A stretch of 64,000 bases of DNA from Flaviramulus sp. BrNp1-15 (GTDB taxonomy: Bacteria > Bacteroidota > Bacteroidia > Flavobacteriales > Flavobacteriaceae): positions 2,340,471 to 2,404,470 of the forward strand of contig NZ_CP092099.1 in the NCBI RefSeq assembly GCF_022259695.1, in the 5' to 3' direction. A program made the position numbers and the translations under genes. The notes beneath the pieces are model-generated. The model did no database searches. It had not been told where the DNA came from and worked only from the letters and a program-made list of their open reading frames with translations. Shown one piece after another: positions 44,945-54,113 of the stretch; positions within the stretch are counted from its first letter, which is position 1; the number at the start of each line of letters is the position of its first letter.

Positions 44945-45877
44945 TTATTCTAAAATTTTATAATCTTCTTTTGGTGGTTCAATAACTTTTCCTGTTAATT
45001 TATCTTTCCAATTAGTCCAATTATATTTTTTTGAAAGGATAATTAATATAATAGGATAAAAAATTAATACAGGAACTAATATTTCTATAGCTGTAGTATT
45101 AGCTTCTTCTGCAGTATATTTAAAAATCGCATCTGTTTGAAGTGCAGACCAATCGCTAGTAACTAAAAGCGCTGCTAGTAAATTATTCCCTAAATGAAAC
45201 CCTAAAGCTAATTCTAAGCCTTCATCCATTAAGGTCATTATTCCTAATAGCAAACCTGTTCCAATATAAAACACCATGGTTATAAACCCCATTTCTGCAA
45301 CTTCTGGGTTTGCACTATGTGCTAAACCAAACAAAATAGATGTAAAAATTAATGGAAACCATTTATTCTTTACCATTATACCTATATGTTGCATGAAATA
45401 TCCTCTAAACAAGTATTCTTCTAAACCTATTTGAAATGGAAAAAGAATGATACTTATTAGAAAAAGTATAGCAAATTTAATCGGATTAAATTGTAATTCA
45501 ATCTGACTTGGATCTGAATAATACGTGATAGCAAAAGAAACTATAGTTAAAACAACTATTAAACTGAAAGAGAATACGATACGATTCCAATCTACCTTTT
45601 TTCTTGCTGTAGTTAATGATAATATGCTTCTACCATGTAAATAACGTACTAGAATGAATAATAGACCTAATAAAAAGGCAAATGGTAAAAGGTTAATTAT
45701 TAAAGATAAATTTGCAGGTATCGATTTCATCATTTCATAAGCAGCATCCATGTCTTCATCAGATGAAAATAAATAAACTATAAAGTTCATTATAAAAATG
45801 CCAGAAATTAATATTGATGTCAACAAAAACATCCATATTTCCTTTTTTCCTTTGTAGGCTTGTTGTATATAATTCAT
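44945..45877 (-). CDS. CPBP family intramembrane metalloprotease
   Basis: A 310-residue membrane protein with about seven spans. The family motifs are present: EEYLFRGYFMQHIG (Glu-Glu-x3-Arg), FGLAHSANPE (His) and HLGNNLLAALL (HxxxN). The family includes prenyl-protein proteases and bacteriocin-immunity proteins; the role here is unknown. It sits between menC and menE, one base and four bases away, so it is carried in the same operon as the menaquinone genes. Confidence 0.88.
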   Translation of the reverse strand: MNYIQQAYKGKKEIWMFLLTSILISGIFIMNFIVYLFSSDEDMDAAYEMMKSIPANLSLIINLLPFAFLLGLLFILVRYLHGRSILSLTTARKKVDWNRIVFSFSLIVVLTIVSFAITYYSDPSQIELQFNPIKFAILFLISIILFPFQIGLEEYLFRGYFMQHIGIMVKNKWFPLIFTSILFGLAHSANPEVAEMGFITMVFYIGTGLLLGIMTLMDEGLELALGFHLGNNLLAALLVTSDWSALQTDAIFKYTAEEANTTAIEILVPVLIFYPIILIILSKKYNWTNWKDKLTGKVIEPPKEDYKILE

Positions 45878-45878
45878 G

Positions 45879-46913
45879 TTATAAATTAAAGTTCCAATTC
45901 ATTTTATTATTGTACTGCAATGTACCATTTTTTACTTGTAATGGGCTATCAAAATTATTAGTAAATAAACTCCCAGTTCCAAGACCTTGCGGTAATTCAC
46001 TTTGTTTATTATAAGTGTATTGAGCAATGGCATTCAAGCCAACATTACTTTCTAATGCACTGGTAATCCACCAATCAATATTCTGATTTTCTGCTAATTT
46101 AATCCATTCATCACTTCCATTAAAACCTCCTACTAAACTAGGTTTTAATATAATGTATTGTGGCTTTATAGTTTGTAATAATTCTTGCTTTTTTGTTACA
46201 GTAAAAACACCTATTAATTCTTCATCTAAAGCAATTGGTAATGGTGTTTTAGAACAAAGATTTGCCATAACTTCCCATTGCCCTTGTTTTATAGGCTGTT
46301 CAATGGAATGTAAATCGAATTTAGATAATATTTTTAATTTTTCTAAAGCTTCTGAAGGCGAAAATGCTCCGTTAGCATCAACTCGTAATTCTATATCTTT
46401 TGAAGAAAATTGCTTTCTTATAGATTGTATAAGATTTATTTCTTGCTGAAAATCTATAGCTCCTATTTTCATTTTAATACAACTAAAACCTGCATCAAGC
46501 TTTTCTTTTATTTGTTGCTTCATAAAAGCTTCACTTCCCATCCAAATCAATCCATTTATAGGAATTGAATCTTCTCTTTGTGTGAATTTTGAAGGAAATA
46601 ATTCAAATGAATCTTTACTTTCTAATGATTTAAAAGCCATCTCTAAACCAAACTGAATACTTGGAAACTCAATTAATTCATTCAGTAAAACATTTAAACC
46701 TAAATCTATATTTTCACAAACCCATTTAAGCTTTTCTTCATAATCTGGTCTATCATCTACAGACAGTCCTCTAAATAAACCACACTCTCCAATTCCTTTC
46801 TTTTCCTCAGCTTTTATTATAATAAACCAAATTTCTTTAGTCTTTAATATACCACGAGACGTACCGCTGGCTTGTTTAAAATTTAGAATGTATTTATGGT
46901 AAGTTGCTATCAT
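45879..46913 (-). CDS. menC: o-Succinylbenzoate synthase
   Basis: 344 residues from the ATG at 46913 (MIATYHKYILNFKQASGTSRG); a GTG 30 bases upstream is less likely. It is an enolase-superfamily enzyme that dehydrates SHCHC to o-succinylbenzoate. The catalytic Lys in FSCIKMKIGA, the metal ligands in RVDANGAF, IEQPIKQG and LDEELIG, and the second Lys in ILKPSLVGG are all seen. A TATTTTTG box 8 bases before the ATG suggests a leaderless or near-leaderless message. It is divergent from the sterol-desaturase-type gene. Confidence 0.9.
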   Translation of the reverse strand: MIATYHKYILNFKQASGTSRGILKTKEIWFIIIKAEEKKGIGECGLFRGLSVDDRPDYEEKLKWVCENIDLGLNVLLNELIEFPSIQFGLEMAFKSLESKDSFELFPSKFTQREDSIPINGLIWMGSEAFMKQQIKEKLDAGFSCIKMKIGAIDFQQEINLIQSIRKQFSSKDIELRVDANGAFSPSEALEKLKILSKFDLHSIEQPIKQGQWEVMANLCSKTPLPIALDEELIGVFTVTKKQELLQTIKPQYIILKPSLVGGFNGSDEWIKLAENQNIDWWITSALESNVGLNAIAQYTYNKQSELPQGLGTGSLFTNNFDSPLQVKNGTLQYNNKMNWNFNL

Positions 46914-46920
46914 TGAGTGC

Positions 46921-46928
46921 CAAAAATA
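46921..46928 (-). promoter_or_regulatory. Probable -7 box for menC
   Basis: Minus-strand TATTTTTG fits TAnnTTTG and ends just 7 bases before the ATG at 46913, which would make the 5' leader extremely short. No clear TTG partner. Confidence 0.4.
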
Positions 46929-46976
46929 CTCAATTAATTTCACTATTTTTAGCTCTAAATTAAGTTTAGATTTAAA

Positions 46977-47876
46977 ATGACAGAGTTCCCAGATATTATT
47001 CTTTATGCTATTCCTTTTTTTATACTTTCTATGATTATAGAATTGTATGTTACCATAAAAGAAGGCATAAAAACCTACGAAACTAAAGACGCTTTTTCTT
47101 CCATAGCTATGGGTTTAGGCAATGTATTCTTAGGTTATTTTAGTAAAGCTTTAGTGCTTCTATCCTTTTTCTTTATTTATGAGAATTTTAGGCTATTTAC
47201 TATTCCTGTAGTGTGGTGGAGTTTTATATTACTCTTTTTTTTAGATGATTTTGCTTATTATTGGTTTCATAGAATTAGCCATGAATGCAGATTGTTTTGG
47301 GCTTCGCATGTAGTACACCATTCTTCGCAACACTACAATTTAAGTACAGCCTTAAGGCAAACTTGGTCTGGTGGTTTTTACTCCTTTATATTCTGGTTGT
47401 GGTTACCACTTCTAGGATTTCACCCTGGAATGATTATGCTACAAATGTCTGTTAGTTTATTATATCAATTCTGGATACATACCGAAGCTATTAACAAATT
47501 ACCAAAATGGTTTGAGGCTATAATGAATACGCCTTCACACCACAGGGTGCATCATGGTAGCAATCCCTTATATTTAGATAGAAATCATGCCGGAATTTTA
47601 ATTATCTGGGATAAAATGTTTGGTACATTTCAACCAGAGCTGGATGAAGAAAAAGTAATTTATGGTTTAGTTAAAAACATAAACACATATAACCCTATTA
47701 AAATTGCGTTTATTGAATGGATAAATATGTTTAAAGATGCCTTTTCTGGTAAAAAATCATTAAAAAACAGACTGCTTTATTTGATAAAACCACCAGGTTG
47801 GAAACATGATGGAACCGGACAACTGAGTAATGATTTAAGAACCGAATGGATTAAAGAAAACCAACATGACATTTAA
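46977..47876 (+). CDS. Sterol desaturase / fatty acid hydroxylase family protein
   Basis: A 299-residue membrane di-iron enzyme. The three histidine clusters are HRISHE, HVVHHS and HRVHHG, separated by membrane helices (about 7-25, 60-100, 140-165). Members hydroxylate or desaturate fatty acids, sterols or carotenoids. The substrate is unknown. The end overlaps an SDR gene by 11 bases, so the two may act on the same lipid. Confidence 0.9.
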   Translation: MTEFPDIILYAIPFFILSMIIELYVTIKEGIKTYETKDAFSSIAMGLGNVFLGYFSKALVLLSFFFIYENFRLFTIPVVWWSFILLFFLDDFAYYWFHRISHECRLFWASHVVHHSSQHYNLSTALRQTWSGGFYSFIFWLWLPLLGFHPGMIMLQMSVSLLYQFWIHTEAINKLPKWFEAIMNTPSHHRVHHGSNPLYLDRNHAGILIIWDKMFGTFQPELDEEKVIYGLVKNINTYNPIKIAFIEWINMFKDAFSGKKSLKNRLLYLIKPPGWKHDGTGQLSNDLRTEWIKENQHDI

Positions 47877-48657
47877 TAATAAAGTAGTTTGGATTACTGG
47901 TGCTTCAAGTGGTATTGGTGAAGGTTTAGCTTTGCAACTCGCTGAACAAAACTGTAAACTCATCTTGTCTTCCAGAAGAAAAGATGTGTTAGAATATGTA
48001 AAGAATAATTGTTCTAATCCAGAAAACATTGCTGTACTTCCTCTAGATCTATCAGAAATAAATGTAATGAAAGCACATGTTGATGAAGCTATCAGTCTAT
48101 TTGGCAAAATAGATATACTTATTAATAATGGTGGTATTAGCCAACGTTCTCCAATAATAGAAACCTCTATTGAAGTTGATAAAAAACTCATGGAAATAGA
48201 TTATTTGGGAACTGTTGCACTTTCTAAAGCTCTTTTACCTCATTTTGTTGCGAATAAATCTGGACATTATGTTGTAGTTTCTAGCCTTATGGGAAAATTT
48301 GCTTCTTCATACAGATCTGCATATTGTGGAGCAAAACATGCTTTACATGGTTTCTTTGATGCGTTGCGTTTAGAACATGATAAGGATAATATTAAAGTTA
48401 CTATGATTTGTCCTGGGTTTGTAAATACAAACGTAGCCAAAAATGCTTTAACAGCTGATGGAAGTAAACAAGGTTATCAAGATGAAATGACCGACAAAGG
48501 TCTAGATGTTAATGCTTTTGTAAAACGAATGATAAAAGCTATTCGTAAAGAAAAATTTGAAGCCTACATTGGTAAATTTGAAACTTTTGGTGTATATGTT
48601 AAACGGCTCTCACCAAGACTAATACACAAATTGGTTTTACGCAGTAAGGTGAAATAA
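47866..48657 (+). CDS. SDR family oxidoreductase
   Basis: A 263-residue short-chain dehydrogenase. The NAD(P)-binding TGASSGIGEG loop, the NNGG motif (ILINNGGISQ) and the catalytic Ser with Y-x3-K (VSSLMG, YCGAKHAL) are present. The C-terminus (VYVKRLSPRLIHKLVLR) is basic and may touch the membrane. It starts 11 bases within the fatty acid hydroxylase gene. Substrate unknown, probably a lipid alcohol or ketone. Confidence 0.9.
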   Translation: MTFNNKVVWITGASSGIGEGLALQLAEQNCKLILSSRRKDVLEYVKNNCSNPENIAVLPLDLSEINVMKAHVDEAISLFGKIDILINNGGISQRSPIIETSIEVDKKLMEIDYLGTVALSKALLPHFVANKSGHYVVVSSLMGKFASSYRSAYCGAKHALHGFFDALRLEHDKDNIKVTMICPGFVNTNVAKNALTADGSKQGYQDEMTDKGLDVNAFVKRMIKAIRKEKFEAYIGKFETFGVYVKRLSPRLIHKLVLRSKVK

Positions 48658-48662
48658 AATTA

Positions 48663-49127
48663 TTACTTTATTAATTTTTTTATGAGTATTATTTGGCCTA
48701 AATGATAATAAGAATGCTCTATAAGTACATCTATATTCCTGAAATAGTTTCCATACTTTTTATCAAAAAAATCTATTTCTAAATCTTTATCAGATAAATT
48801 CTTAACTGCCTCAATAAATTGTTTTGAATCTTCACAGAACTTATTAACTAATATTTTCCAATCTGTTTCATTTTTTATTGGTTCATAGTCAAAACTATAC
48901 TTATCTCTTATTTCTAATTTCCCTCCTTTTAGAACATTAAGAAGTCCAGAAATATAATAATCGATGTGAAATGTTAAATCCGCTATGGTATTTAAAGACT
49001 TATACTTTTGAATTGCTATTTTCCAATCTAAATCAAATATTTCGTTTTTAACATTGGTTCCTGCAACCCATTTGCCATCAAGTAGTACTTCGTTTAATCT
49101 GTTTGCAAGTGTTAATGACAATCTCAT
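48663..49127 (-). CDS. DinB-like four-helix protein
   Basis: A 154-residue protein of the DinB/YfiT four-helix fold. The metal-binding His residues are suggested by DLTFHIDYYISG (first) and EHSYYHLGQI (second and third). Such proteins often act as thiol-dependent transferases. Substrate unknown. It is the downstream neighbour of the MBL hydrolase gene, 12 bases away. Confidence 0.8.
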   Translation of the reverse strand: MRLSLTLANRLNEVLLDGKWVAGTNVKNEIFDLDWKIAIQKYKSLNTIADLTFHIDYYISGLLNVLKGGKLEIRDKYSFDYEPIKNETDWKILVNKFCEDSKQFIEAVKNLSDKDLEIDFFDKKYGNYFRNIDVLIEHSYYHLGQIILIKKLIK

Positions 49128-49139
49128 TTTTAAGTAATC

Positions 49140-49817
49140 TTACAACTCAATACTCTCTCCTATCCCTAATAGCATTAAATCTTTATCTTTATCAAAAAAC
49201 TTGCGTTTTGCTTCTTCATGGTTAATTTCTATATAACCAAAAGTATCATAATGACACCCTAAAATTTTGTCGCATTCTACAAAATCACTTGCTAAAATAG
49301 CATCATCTACACCCATGGTAAAATTATCACCAATAGGTAAAATAGCTAAATCTAATTTTGTTTGTAATGGTATAAGCTTCATATCCATTGTTAATGCAGT
49401 ATCTCCAGCTATATAAATGTTTTTGTGCTCACCTTCAATAACAAATCCTCCTGGTTGCCCACCATAACTTCCATCTGGAAAAGACGATGTGTGTATAGCA
49501 TTCACATATTTAACTGTTCCGAATTCAAAATCCCATGAACCTCCATGATTCATTGGATGGTTTTCAAAACCTTTATTCCCATAATGCGATGCTATTTCGA
49601 AATTAGATATAATAACAGCATTAGTCCTTTTAGCTATAGCTTCTACATCAACAATATGATCTTGATGTGCGTGAGTTACTAGAATATAATCAGCTTTAAG
49701 CGTATTTATATCTATTGCTGATGCTTTAGGATTAGCTGAAATAAATGGATCTACAAGCAAGTTGACATCACCAATTTTAATACCCAAACTGGCATGTCCA
49801 TAAAATGTTATTTTCAT
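49140..49817 (-). CDS. UPF0173-type metal-dependent hydrolase (MBL fold)
   Basis: A 225-residue metallo-beta-lactamase-fold protein. The intact HxHxDH is VTHAHQDHIVD; further ligands are in YIAGDTALTMDM and GCHYDTFGYI. It has no signal peptide. The family has no settled substrate. It lies between menA and the DinB gene and may be co-transcribed with menB-menA (35-base gap). Confidence 0.88.
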   Translation of the reverse strand: MKITFYGHASLGIKIGDVNLLVDPFISANPKASAIDINTLKADYILVTHAHQDHIVDVEAIAKRTNAVIISNFEIASHYGNKGFENHPMNHGGSWDFEFGTVKYVNAIHTSSFPDGSYGGQPGGFVIEGEHKNIYIAGDTALTMDMKLIPLQTKLDLAILPIGDNFTMGVDDAILASDFVECDKILGCHYDTFGYIEINHEEAKRKFFDKDKDLMLLGIGESIEL

Positions 49818-49852
49818 GAAATGAATAGTTAAAACATTAAATTACAAAAAAA

Positions 49853-50755
49853 TTATAATATGTGACCTATTCCCATTAAAATTGCTAACAAAACAGTTGT
49901 TAATGCTAATTTTTTTAACTCTGGATTCAATAACTTAGGCTCTTTATTTTTATTTACTTTTTTTAAGTGAATAAGTAAAGGGATATAAGCAATAATAAAA
50001 ATAAGGTTTATAGGTTTTGTATAGTATAATATACCAAATAAGCTAGATAAAACTATTGCGAGTACAATCAATATGTTATGGTAACTCTTAATTTTCTTCT
50101 CTCCAAATTTAACTGCTAAAGTAACTTTATTTGATACTTCATCTGATATTCTGTCACGCATATTATTAAGGTTTAAAACCGCAGTGCTTAAAAGTCCAAT
50201 AGTACAAGCTGGTAAAAAAGTTACATGGTGTACTTGTTTTGCAAATAGAACATAACAGCCCATAACACTAACTAAACCAAAAAAAATAAATACAAAAATA
50301 TCTCCTAAACCTCTGTAACCATAAGCATTGTCACCAATTGTATAACGTACAGCGGCAACAACAGAGCCTAAACCTAAAAAAAAGAAAGTTATTGTTAGCA
50401 AAAAATGCTTTACACCAAATGCCGAAAAAACGAGCAAAAATGACAAGCATATAGATAACAAAACATTTATTTTGATAGCATTTAACAACTCTTCTGGTGT
50501 TATTTTACCTGTTTGTATAGCACGTTCTGGACCTATTCTATTATTATTGTCTGTACCCTTAATACCATCACCATAATCGTTGGCTAAGTTTGATAAAATT
50601 TGAAAACTTAATGTTGTTAAAATGGCTAATAAGAAAATATGCCATTTAAAAACTCCATTATAATATGCCAAACATGAGGCCAAAATAATACCAGATATGG
50701 ATAAAGGAAGTGTTCTTAAACGAATAGCTGAAACCCAAATAGAAATGTTTTGCAT
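49853..50755 (-). CDS. menA: 1,4-dihydroxy-2-naphthoate polyprenyltransferase
   Basis: 300 residues from the ATG at 50755; an ATG 12 bases upstream is possible. This start overlaps the menB stop by one base (TAATG). It is a UbiA-type membrane prenyltransferase that attaches the isoprenoid tail to make demethylmenaquinone. The two Asp-rich motifs are NDYGDGIKGTD and NNMRDRISDE, and about eight helices are visible. It follows menB directly. Confidence 0.93.
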   Translation of the reverse strand: MQNISIWVSAIRLRTLPLSISGIILASCLAYYNGVFKWHIFLLAILTTLSFQILSNLANDYGDGIKGTDNNNRIGPERAIQTGKITPEELLNAIKINVLLSICLSFLLVFSAFGVKHFLLTITFFFLGLGSVVAAVRYTIGDNAYGYRGLGDIFVFIFFGLVSVMGCYVLFAKQVHHVTFLPACTIGLLSTAVLNLNNMRDRISDEVSNKVTLAVKFGEKKIKSYHNILIVLAIVLSSLFGILYYTKPINLIFIIAYIPLLIHLKKVNKNKEPKLLNPELKKLALTTVLLAILMGIGHIL

Positions 50756-51600
50756 TATGGAATCCATTTTTTATCAAAGTTAGGCTTACGCTTTTCTAAG
50801 AAAGCATTTCTTCCTTCTTTTGCTTCATCAGTCATGTATGCTAAACGTGTTGCTTCTCCTGCAAAAACTTGTTGCCCAACCATACCATCATCAGTTAAAT
50901 TCATTGCGAATTTTAACATTTTTATTGATGTAGGTGACTTTGCTAATATTTCCTGAGCCCATTCGTAAGCTGTATTTTCTAATTCATCATGCGGTATTAC
51001 AGCATTTACCATACCCATTTCAAAAGCTTCCTGTGCAGAATAATTTCTTCCTAAGAAAAAGATTTCTCTAGCCTTTTTTTGTCCAACCATTTTAGCTAAA
51101 TAAGCAGAGCCATAACCTCCATCGAAACTGGTAACATCGGCATCTGTTTGCTTAAAAATAGCATGCTCTTTACTTGCTAGAGTTAAATCGCAAACGACGT
51201 GTAAACTGTGGCCGCCACCAACTGCCCAACCTGGAACAACAGCAATTACTGCTTTTGGCATAAAACGTATTAAACGTTGAACTTCTAAGATATTTAATCT
51301 GTGATATCCATCCTCGCCGACATAACCTTGATGTCCTCTAGCCTTTTGATCACCACCACTACAAAATGAATACACTCCATCTTTACTTGAAGGTCCTTCT
51401 GCTGATAGTAAAACAACTCCAATATTTACATCTTCATTAGCATCATAAAATGCATCGTATAGTTCGCTGGTTGTTTTTGGTCTGAATGCATTACGTACAT
51501 CTGGTCTATTAAAAGCAATTCTTGCCACACCATTACACTTATTGTACGTTATATCTTGATATTCTTTTGCTATAATCCAATTAAGTTGGTTCATCTTCAT
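50755..51600 (-). CDS. menB: 1,4-dihydroxy-2-naphthoyl-CoA synthase
   Basis: A 281-residue crotonase-fold enzyme that closes the naphthoquinone ring from o-succinylbenzoyl-CoA. FCSGGDQKARG forms the oxyanion region, and GWAVGGGHSLHVVCDL and TSFDGGYGSAYLA are conserved active-site segments. Length is normal. A TATTTTTG box ends 10 bases before the ATG, again giving a very short leader. It is the first gene of menB-menA. Confidence 0.95.
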   Translation of the reverse strand: MKMNQLNWIIAKEYQDITYNKCNGVARIAFNRPDVRNAFRPKTTSELYDAFYDANEDVNIGVVLLSAEGPSSKDGVYSFCSGGDQKARGHQGYVGEDGYHRLNILEVQRLIRFMPKAVIAVVPGWAVGGGHSLHVVCDLTLASKEHAIFKQTDADVTSFDGGYGSAYLAKMVGQKKAREIFFLGRNYSAQEAFEMGMVNAVIPHDELENTAYEWAQEILAKSPTSIKMLKFAMNLTDDGMVGQQVFAGEATRLAYMTDEAKEGRNAFLEKRKPNFDKKWIP

Positions 51601-51610
51601 TTATTTTAGT

Positions 51611-51618
51611 CAAAAATA
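51611..51618 (-). promoter_or_regulatory. Probable -7 box for menB
   Basis: Minus-strand TATTTTTG matches TAnnTTTG and ends 10 bases before the menB ATG. No clear TTG partner. The 346-base gap 51601-51946 also holds the plus-strand promoter at 51829-51859; otherwise it is very AT-rich and I see no gene in it. Confidence 0.45.
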
Positions 51619-51828
51619 AATTTTATTTTATTAAATAAGAGATATAATGATAAATTAATGTCCTTTAAACACAATTAGTATAAAATTAAACTTGTAAAAA
51701 TTTAATTAAGATTTATTACAATAAAATGTACAGTAAATAAAATTATTCATAATTTTTTAAGAAATTAATAAAATGAAATATTAAGGTATAAGTAATTCAT
51801 AAAAAATAAAACTAGGTACAAGTACGTA

Positions 51829-51859
51829 TTGCTTTACATTTTTTTATTTCATATATTTG
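51829..51859 (+). promoter_or_regulatory. Promoter of the tandem small membrane protein genes, both boxes present
   Basis: TTG at 51829-51831 and TATATTTG at 51852-51859 are 20 bases apart, a perfect Bacteroidota spacing. The predicted leader is about 80 bases and contains GAGTT-TGTT-AACTC, a small inverted repeat, and a second TTGTTAAC copy. Confidence 0.72.
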
Positions 51860-51946
51860 CAACAGAGTTTGTTAACTCTTAATAATTGTTAACAATTTTT
51901 TGTTTTATCGATTAAATTTGTTTTTTATCGAAATTTTCAATCCCGA

Positions 51947-52129
51947 ATGCCTATGTTATTAACAATTACTATTTCACTTTTTGTACTAGTTGCAATTAAT
52001 TTATTGTTGTTAAAGTTTAGCTGTAATAAAACTTTAAAGCCTACGGAAGTTAATAAAAAACCTGTTGTCTTAAGACCCCAAATTCAAATTAAATCTGTTG
52101 AATTAACTTTAGCTCCTACAGGTAGCTAA
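51947..52129 (+). CDS. Small membrane protein, LLKFSCNK type, copy 1
   Basis: A 60-residue protein: one hydrophobic span (about 4-23), then LLKFSCNK, a polar linker, and KKPVVLRPQIQI. The same order (span, LLKFSCNK, basic linker, KPPVVL) occurs in the next gene, so the two are paralogues. The Cys right after the span could be a lipidation or metal point, but no signal-peptidase motif supports this. A good promoter precedes it. Function unknown. Confidence 0.75.
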   Translation: MPMLLTITISLFVLVAINLLLLKFSCNKTLKPTEVNKKPVVLRPQIQIKSVELTLAPTGS

Positions 52130-52201
52130 TTAGTTTTTTAAATCTTTTAAATCGGTCAATGTGACCAATTTATATTATTCGTGTCAAATATCTACTAAAG
52201 T

Positions 52202-52393
52202 TTGTTTGATATGTTTTATATAGTTATTCCTGCTATTTTACTTTCTCTTATTGTCTTTAATTTTTTATTATTAAAATTTAGTTGTAATAAAATTAAAAAA
52301 AAGGCTGAAAATAAAAACAAACCGCCTGTAGTTTTAAGTCATCATGTTACAATTGAAAATGAACATAAAATACTAGCAAAAACAGCTAGTTAA
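52202..52393 (+). CDS. Small membrane protein, LLKFSCNK type, copy 2
   Basis: A 63-residue paralogue of the upstream gene: span (about 5-25), LLKFSCNK, a more basic linker (KIKKKAENKNK), PPVVLSHHVTIENE. The linker differs from copy 1 while the span end and PVVL part are kept. It follows after 72 bases containing a small hairpin (GGTCA-ATG-TGACC). Function unknown. Confidence 0.75.
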   Translation: MFDMFYIVIPAILLSLIVFNFLLLKFSCNKIKKKAENKNKPPVVLSHHVTIENEHKILAKTAS

Positions 52394-52407
52394 TTTTCAA
52401 AAAGCTT

Positions 52408-53073
52408 TTACCAGTTTACTTCTTTAGTATTTATACCTTTTAATATAGTATTAGCTTTACTAAAATGCTTGTTACCAAACCAATACCCTCTATTTGCACT
52501 CAATGGAGATGGATGACCAGACATTAATATATGATGCTTATTTTCATTTATTAATTTTGCTTTTTTCTTAGCATAACCTCCCCATAGCAAAAAAACTACT
52601 CCTTCTTTTTTATCACTTATCAATTTTATTACTGCATTTGTAAAGGTTTCCCAACCTTTATTTTGATGGCTCCCTGCTTGATGAGCTCTTACCGTCAAAG
52701 TAGCGTTCAATAACAAAACACCTTGATCTGCCCATCTTGATAAATTGCCACTTACTGGATAAGGTGTTCCTAAATCACTTTCTATTTCTTTAAATATATT
52801 AATTAACGATGGTGGATGATCAATACCATCATTTACCGAAAAACAAAGTCCGTTTGCTTGACCATAGTTATGATAAGGATCTTGACCAATAATAACTACT
52901 TTAACATCGTCAAAATTACAATGATTAAATGCATTGAAAATTTGATTCCCTGGAGGAAAACAAGTATAAGTCTTGTATTCTGATTTTACAAAATTTACTA
53001 AATCTTTAAAGTAAGGTTTGTTAAACTCGTCTTCTAAATAATGCTTCCAACTCTGGTGAATATCTACATTCAT
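52408..53073 (-). CDS. ung: Uracil-DNA glycosylase
   Basis: A 221-residue family 1 enzyme that removes uracil from DNA. The water-activating loop is GQDPYHNYGQANGLCFSV and the minor-groove loop is GHPSPLSANRGYWFG with the catalytic His. Length is normal. It lies nine bases after holA, so both may be on one transcript. Confidence 0.97.
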   Translation of the reverse strand: MNVDIHQSWKHYLEDEFNKPYFKDLVNFVKSEYKTYTCFPPGNQIFNAFNHCNFDDVKVVIIGQDPYHNYGQANGLCFSVNDGIDHPPSLINIFKEIESDLGTPYPVSGNLSRWADQGVLLLNATLTVRAHQAGSHQNKGWETFTNAVIKLISDKKEGVVFLLWGGYAKKKAKLINENKHHILMSGHPSPLSANRGYWFGNKHFSKANTILKGINTKEVNW

Positions 53074-53082
53074 TCAAAAATG

Positions 53083-54087
53083 TTAATTTAAAATCTTTAC
53101 TAATAATTCTTTGAGTAAATCTCCTTGAGGAACTGAGTTTGCTCCAACACCTTTACTTTTAATATCAAACTCTCTTAATGTCGCCACCACAGTACTTACT
53201 TTTCGCATTGGGTAATATTTTGCTGCAGTAATGTATTCATTTACGAAATAGGGATTTATTTTTAATGCAGAAGCAACACTTCTAGGAGATTTATCTTTTA
53301 ATCCATGAAAATGAAGTAATTGTGAGAAAAAATTAAACAGTAAAGCAACAGTTACAACCATTGGATTATCCTTTGGGTTTTCAGCAAAATAATTTACAAT
53401 TTTAAATGCTTTTACAGTGTTTTTTTCTCCTATGGCTTTTCGTAATTCAAAATTGTTGTAATCTTTACTAATGCCAATGTTTTCTTCAATATGTTCTGGA
53501 GTAATTTGAGTGCCTTCAGGTAAGATTATTTGTAGTTTTTCTAATTCGTTATTAATTTTACTTAAATCTGTTCCTAAAAACTCCACTAACATTTGTGCCG
53601 CTTTAGGTGAAATGGTATATTTTTTAGAAGACAAAACACGACGAATCCAATCGGCTACCTGATTTTCGTAAAGCTTTTTACTTTCATAAATAACTCCTGT
53701 TTTCTTTAAAGATTTATAGAGTGCTTTTCGTTTATCAATTTTCTTGTACTTATAATTTACAACCAAAACTGTTGTAGGTTGTGGATTTTCAACATACGAT
53801 GCCAATTTTTCAATGGTTCTAGATAAATCTTGAGCTTCTTTAACAATAACCACTTGATATTCTGCCATCATTGGATATCGTTTTGCATTTCCAACAATAT
53901 CATCAATAGTCACATCACGTCCATACAATACCATTTGATTAAACCCACGTTCTTCTTCGGCTAAAACTGTATTTTCAATAAAATCAGATATTTTATCTAT
54001 ATAATAAGGTTCTTCACCCATTAAAAAATAAATGGGTTTTAAATTACCATTTTTTATATCTGTTACTAATTGTTTTACTTCGTCCAT
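53083..54087 (-). CDS. holA: DNA polymerase III delta subunit
   Basis: A 334-residue clamp-loader subunit that opens the sliding clamp. Family features are the N-terminal YFLMGEEPYYIDKI, the AAA-like but ATP-site-less core, and the C-terminal collar with NPMVVTVALLFNFFSQLLH. It faces the HsdR_N-type gene divergently across only 26 bases. It is followed by ung. Confidence 0.93.
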   Translation of the reverse strand: MDEVKQLVTDIKNGNLKPIYFLMGEEPYYIDKISDFIENTVLAEEERGFNQMVLYGRDVTIDDIVGNAKRYPMMAEYQVVIVKEAQDLSRTIEKLASYVENPQPTTVLVVNYKYKKIDKRKALYKSLKKTGVIYESKKLYENQVADWIRRVLSSKKYTISPKAAQMLVEFLGTDLSKINNELEKLQIILPEGTQITPEHIEENIGISKDYNNFELRKAIGEKNTVKAFKIVNYFAENPKDNPMVVTVALLFNFFSQLLHFHGLKDKSPRSVASALKINPYFVNEYITAAKYYPMRKVSTVVATLREFDIKSKGVGANSVPQGDLLKELLVKILN

Positions 54088-54113
54088 TAAAAAAAAATCA
54101 CCAAATTTGTGCA

